Shown one piece after another: positions 59,716 through 64,000 of a stretch of 64,000 nucleotides of DNA; position 1 is the first letter of the stretch; each line of letters starts with the position of its first letter. The translations under genes and the position numbers were made by a program. Location of the stretch: assembly GCF_037975245.1 (NCBI RefSeq), contig NC_092567.1, positions 663,501 to 727,500 on the forward strand, in the 5' to 3' direction. The notes under the pieces were generated by a model. That model saw only the letters and a program-made list of their open reading frames with translations, had not been told where the DNA came from and searched no databases. This DNA is from Apostichopus japonicus (taxonomy: Eukaryota; Echinodermata; Holothuroidea; Aspidochirotida; Stichopodidae).

Positions 59716-59889
59716 TCTATATGCCAATGACACCAAACGTGTGTCTTGTTGATGAACTAGCCCAATGCCTAAAAAATGTTGCTGAGAGACTTCGAGCTGC
59801 GAATGATTAGTCGTTATTCTTTATGCTATATTCAATTTCATAATTAGATAAACTAATGTAATAAAGTTATGTGTAGAATTGTTTGTTTT

Positions 59890-59987
59890 TTACTTAAAGG
59901 ACGCCACCAACAGAATCTCATAGTGTCATTCATGTCTTTTATTGAAGTAAACTGTGAGATTAGTTGGTGGCGTCCTTTTGGGTAAGA
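59890..59987. repeat. 98-bp hairpin-forming inverted repeat
   Basis: AAAGGACGCCACCAAC then AATCTCA on the left pairs with TGAGATT then GTTGGTGGCGTCCTTT on the right, with a loop of about 26 nt. TTACTTAAAGG and TTACCCAAAAGG form the outer ends. Either a tiny inverted-repeat element or a structured RNA. Confidence 0.85.
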
Positions 59988-61454
59988 AACGTCACATTAT
60001 AACTTAGGACTTAGATCACAGGACCTCATAGCGAGCATGTCAATTGGGGTGATGGCGTAAAAGTGGAATCTTAGATCACTAAACTTGTGTGCAAGTCCAC
60101 ATTTATAATGAGATTTTACTGAAAGGTTTCATCAATGGTCTGATATAATCTCTGAACTCCAATTCATAGGCACATTTCTTGAGCCACTGCTCAACATTCA
60201 TTTGAAATAACAATTTTTCTAGCTCACAAAAATTGCCCGTGTCTTGCAAAGTACTTTCAGTTATGATCCGATGAACTCACAGATAACTCGGAGATAAATA
60301 AAATAAAATATCCGTCAGGAAAGTATATCATTTACATCAAAAGCTATTTATGACACCTGCTCACAAAGTGTATTAGACGTTGTACAATTTCCTACAAAAT
60401 CTGCTTGTTCTTTTTGGCCGATATTTGCTGCAAAAAATGTTTGAAAGCAAAGGAGTGGAGAGGAGAGTGTGGGCATGTAGCGGATGGTTTGACCCCCTAG
60501 AGCACCGAGGCTGGTTAGAAACCAAGGCAACCGGTGGTGCACACTTGAAAGTGAACAGGCCAATAAAATCTATGTGATTTCACTATAGTGTTCAGCCAGG
60601 TTAAGAAGTTAAGTACTGGTCGTACACGATAACTCTGACAATTCATGATAGTCAAATAGAATGCTATTTCAGATTGGTGATCACATGACAAAAAGTGAGG
60701 GCGCTATTTCACGTGCAATTTTTTGTTTTCATTCTGTATGCATTCGTTGATGGGTTTAAACCATGCAGTGTTCTAATCTTGTGAATTAAGATGTACCCCC
60801 ACTCAAGATTTGGTGATCGGTTAAATATTGACGACGCAATGACTGATTATTATGAATAGTTATAGGACGGTCATTTGGAAAATTGTTTTATATATTAAGT
60901 TTTAAACCCTTGTTAATGGATACAGAGGTGTTAATCCAGTACCCATGCATCTTGGTGTTCCCAATATTTTACTTTCATGATTTTGGTGTGGGTGTACGGA
61001 CAAATAACTAATGTTATGCACGTGACCAACTCTTCTGACTGTGTGGCATCAATATGTATCTGTGCTCAGATATTTATTACAATCACTAATATCATGTTAT
61101 ATTGTTGTCCATGTTTCTAATCCTGTTCTCAAGTCATGTACATTTTATTTCACATATTTCAGAGGCTGTTTTTCGTTGGTTATTAAATCGACAGTAAGCT
61201 CTAATCTCTGATGTCGCCCTTATTGCTGTAACCAATTCTAATCGTCGGTTTTAGCCATCTTGGCCTCTTCATTCCTTGGTGAACAGCCCTTCATTATGAG
61301 AAGTACTATTTTCTCTGTTATATGCATAAACTGGAAGTTAAAACATGGTGATGGAGTAATGAAACTGTTTATCTATCATTAGAAATGTTTGTTTGGTTTT
61401 GCGCACATTTATTGCCTATTAGCTCGTATGACCAATTCGTCCTGTTTAATATCG

Positions 61455-64000
61455 CTCACATCATTTGTAATTGTTACAACAAAAAACATTGAAACACGTT
61501 TGCAATTCAAATGATAAGGACAATGGATTATAATTGGACCATGCGATGCTTCATGATTTCGTAATATTTATTTCAAAGATAAATATTTTTTAACAATCTA
61601 TTCATATTAAACTGTATTTTACAAGAAAATCATAATGATCAAATACAAAGAAAAATAATTAATAAATAAATACGATATTTTGTAACCCACCAACAATTTT
61701 ACTGTGCATTGAACTTATAGATTTTAACTATGAATGTATAATATTCTTTATGTATTGTGTGATCTTTATATAGTGACATCATATATTATATGGTATAAGG
61801 TTACCATCTGTGTGTTAAACCATCTGTGTAAGATATAGTATGTGGTATATATTACGTGGTATATATTGTATGGTATAATATCCACCAATATATGATATAA
61901 GATACCATCTGTGTGTTCAACCATATGTGTAAGATCACCATATGTGTTTTAATATTATCATTAGTGACATCCTATATTATATGGTATAAGGTTACCATCT
62001 GTGTGTTAAACCATCTGTGTAAGATATAGTATGTGGTATATATTACGTGGTATATATTGTATGGTATAATATCCACCATTATATGGTATAAGATTACCAT
62101 CTGTGTGTTCAACCATATGTGTAAGATCACCATATGTGTTTTAATATTATCATTAGTGACATCATATATCATGTGGTATAAGGTTACCATCTGTGTGTTA
62201 AACCATCTGTGTAAGATATAGTATGTGGTTTATATTATGTGGTATATATTGTATGGTATAATATCCACCATTATATGGTATAAGATTACCATCTGTGTGT
62301 TCAATCATATGTGTAAGATCACCATATGTGTTTTAATATTATCATTAGTGACATCATATATTATGTGGTATAAGGTTATCATCTGTGTGTTTACCATCTG
62401 TGTAAGATATATTATGTGGTATATATTACGTGGTATATATTATATGGTATAATATCCACCATTATATGGTATAAGATTACCATCTGTGTGTTCAACCATA
62501 TGTGTAAGATCACCATATGTGTTTTAATATTATCATTAGTCACATCATATATCATGTGGTATAGGGTTACCATTTGTGTGTTAAACCATCTGTGTAAGAT
62601 ATAGTATGTGGTATATATTACGTGGTATATATTATATGGTATAATATCCACCATTATATGGTATAAGATACCATCTGTGTGTTCAACCATATGTGTAAGA
62701 TCACCATATGTGTTTTAATATTATCATTAGTGACATCATATATTATGTGGTATAAGGTTACCATCTGTGTGTTAAACCATCTGTGTAAGATATAGTATGT
62801 GGTATATATTACGTGGTATACATTGTATGGTATAATATCCGCCATTATATGGTATAAGATACCATCTGTGTGTTCAACCATATGTGTAAGATCACCATAT
62901 GTGTTTTATGTTACCATAAGTGACATCATATATTATGTGGTATAAGATTACCATCTGTGTGTTTACCATCTGTATAAGATATATTATGTGGTATATATTA
63001 CGTGGTATATATTATATGGTATAATATCCACCATTATATGGTATAAGATACCATCTGTGTGTTCAACCATATGTGTAAGATCACCATATGTGTTTTAATA
63101 TTATCATTAGTGACATCATATATCATGTGGTATAAGATTACCATCTGTGTGTTTACCATCTGTATAAGATATATTATGTGGTATATATTACGTGGTATAT
63201 ATTATATGGTATAAGACCCACCATTATATGGTATAAGATACCATCTGTGTGTTTAACCATCTGTGTAAGATCACCATATGTGTTTTAATATTATCATTAG
63301 TGACATCATATATCATGTGGTATAAGATTACCATCTGTGTGTTTACCATCTGTATAAGATATAGTATGTGGTATATATTACGTGGTATATATTATATGGT
63401 ATAATATCCACCATTATATGGTATAAGATACCATCTGTGTGTTCAACCATCTCTGTAAGATCACTGTATGTGTTTTATGTTACCATTAGTGACATCATAT
63501 ATTATGTGGTATAAGATTACCATCTGTGTGTTTACCATCTGTATAAGATTTATTATTTGGTATATATTACGTGGTATATATTATATGGTATAAGAACCAC
63601 CATTATATGGTATAAGATACCATCTGTGTGTTTAACCATCTGTGTAAGATCACCATATGTGTTTAATATTACCATTAGTGACACCATATATTATGTGCTA
63701 TAAGATTACCATCTGTTTATAAATGAAACTATGAAAGAAGAAAAGAAGAGAATAAAATCCGAAATATTCAAGACGAGGTAGCTTCCTTACTATACACGAA
63801 GAAGGAATGGCAAGGTGAGCTCACCATGCATGTAATATTTTTGTTTTCTTTTGTGTATCATGACAATACGTTTTGAAGATAATGGCTGTGAAGGCTCACC
63901 GTACACGTTAAACGTTACTATAATTGTTATCTTCCACCAAATATGAAATTAATTTGATATGAATATGGCCTTTGACCTTCTACCGGATGTTTCCTTTTAG
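61455..64000. repeat. Inverted duplication, arm B, interrupted by a minisatellite
   Basis: Reverse-orientation partner of 47336-47925. Homology covers 61455-61770 and 63713-64000; between them lies the 191-bp array. Divergence is substantial, so the duplication is not recent. Confidence 0.85.
61771..63712. repeat. ~191-bp minisatellite within arm B
   Basis: About ten copies; TAGTGACATCATATATTATG starts units at 61771, 61962, 62154, 62346 and 62537 (TAGTCAC) and about every 190 bp on. Each holds TAAGGTTACCATCTGTGTG, GTGGTATATATTACGTGG and CACCATATGTGTTTTAATAT. Later units lose a short GTTAAACC segment. Reading frames on both strands are artefacts. Confidence 0.97.

Larger units (their letters stand above)
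58760..61454. other. Intergenic, no supported gene beyond the listed repeats
   Basis: Apart from the 26-bp array and the hairpin I see no coding evidence. Frames at 60348-60577 on both strands overlap each other and have no family resemblance. Confidence 0.5.

Noticed and set aside
61972..62881. Series of 60-92 codon frames on both strands
   Set aside because: Products of the 191-bp minisatellite; mirrored on both strands and repeated with the unit.

Overview
The window is eukaryotic DNA: intron-rich, AT-rich and packed with minisatellites and decayed transposons. It carries two complete, well-supported protein genes. The proteins, the many short phase-compatible exons and the recurrent palindromic TAGGCCTAGGC motif suggest a marine invertebrate deuterostome, perhaps an echinoderm. 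That placement is an inference; the sequence alone does not prove a species.  Plus strand, 1276-15302: a full 15-exon coding sequence for RIC8 (synembryn), the chaperone and nucleotide-exchange factor of G-protein alpha subunits. The spliced frame closes at 546 residues. Its introns hold at least seven tandem-repeat arrays. Two of these begin inside a coding exon and have multiplied that exon's own splice donor (exons 8 and 11). A 123-bp array follows the stop codon and may lie in the 3' UTR.  17956-24350 has no gene I can support, only diverged repeats. A decayed hAT transposase tail follows on the minus strand at 24352-24726.  Minus strand, 44637-25077: a 19-exon gene whose exons splice in frame to 1059 residues. 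The order is signal peptide, LRR N-terminal cap, fourteen leucine-rich repeats (almost one per 60-81 nt exon, all in the same intron phase), a cysteine-rich domain of the GCC2/GCC3 (ephrin-receptor-like) type, then a membrane region of about 7-9 helices and a short tail. It looks like a cell-surface receptor of a family without an established function, and it is the most interesting gene here. Its introns hold a 159-bp array, a 72/144-bp array, a (TA)n tract and a Penelope-type hammerhead-like motif.  45000-64000 is dominated by mobile and repeated DNA: a 51-bp array; a minus-strand non-LTR retrotransposon (49503-53450) broken by two small inverted-repeat elements and a microsatellite; a 4.24-kb element with perfect 31-bp inverted repeats and an 8-bp target duplication (53698-57935) that contains other elements; a tRNA-derived SINE head; a short hairpin; and a diverged inverted duplication (47336-47925 against 61455-64000). 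One arm of that duplication has gained about ten copies of a ~191-bp minisatellite where the other arm has a single-copy sequence. All annotation is from reading the sequence by eye; splice sites were chosen by family similarity and by reading-frame continuity.
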